From an uncultured Collinsella sp. (lineage in GTDB: Bacteria; Actinomycetota; Coriobacteriia; Coriobacteriales; Coriobacteriaceae), in the NCBI GenBank assembly GCA_958353395.1, contig CATWSG010000029.1, positions 1-24,136 on the forward strand: a stretch of DNA of 24,136 nt. Reading direction: 5' to 3'. The notes beneath the pieces were generated by a model. The model saw only the letters and a program-made list of their open reading frames with translations, did not search any database and had not been told where the DNA came from. How positions within the stretch are numbered: the first letter of the stretch is position 1; the number at the start of each line of letters is the position of its first letter. Positions 24,088 through 24,136 of the stretch are shown here, one piece after another. Both the position numbers and the translations under genes were made by a program.

Positions 24088-24129
24088 GCCTCCCATTTCT
24101 TGGACATGAGAAATGGGAGGCTTTCTTTA
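24088..24129 (+). terminator. Terminator of glmS
   Basis: Perfect 13-bp arms (24088-24100 and 24109-24121, GCCTCCCATTTCT) with an eight-base loop, followed by TTTCTTTAT. Confidence 0.92.
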
Positions 24130-24136
24130 TGCGCGT

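Overview
The window looks like chromosomal DNA of a GC-rich Gram-positive gut actinobacterium of the Coriobacteriia, most likely Collinsella or a close relative. This is inferred from gene content, codon use, strong Shine-Dalgarno sites and dispersed GGGGACAG-type repeats; no rRNA or species marker is present. Seventeen protein genes are supported. Most are housekeeping. I found no phage, insertion sequence, tRNA, rRNA or CRISPR array.

Layout. 1-1372: end of an upstream transcript, a tail-anchored small protein on the minus strand, and an Hsp20 chaperone. 1381-6650: a WalJ-type metallo-hydrolase (minus) facing tilS, then hpt and ftsH; tilS-hpt-ftsH is a classic bacterial cluster. 6677-9021: a 60-bp palindrome, a class I/II aminotransferase, a parS-like site and a PHP-domain phosphoesterase. 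9047-13060: a TrmA/RlmD-type RNA methyltransferase (minus), divergent from a three-gene polar amino-acid ABC importer (lipoprotein, permease, ATPase) with overlapping reading frames. 13096-16487: an EF-G paralogue with altered GTPase motifs behind a long structured leader, then a membrane-anchored non-specific nuclease (minus). 16644-18770: an AlbA_2/ATPase-type regulator gene bracketed by 40-bp direct repeats and preceded by about eleven copies of a TTAGAGAGA motif. 18955-20740: a LarE-type sulfur transferase (minus), divergent from a HAD phosphatase. 20766-24129: a LacI-family regulator (minus) divergent from glmS, with a third 40-bp repeat and a second hairpin repeat between them.

The strongest candidate for something undescribed is the AlbA_2 regulator and its operator array. 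The motif occurs in both orientations over 210 bp, includes one perfect 10-2-10 palindrome on the promoter, and reaches to within a few bases of the start codon, so dense autoregulation is the simplest reading. The flanking repeats suggest the gene could be a cassette gained or lost by recombination. Secondary points are a 14/16 match to parS, a recurrent TACAAT -10 hexamer ahead of six genes, operator-like palindromes ahead of the ABC importer, glmS, larE/HAD and the LacI gene, and the altered G motifs of the EF-G paralogue. Promoter and operator calls are by eye and untested.
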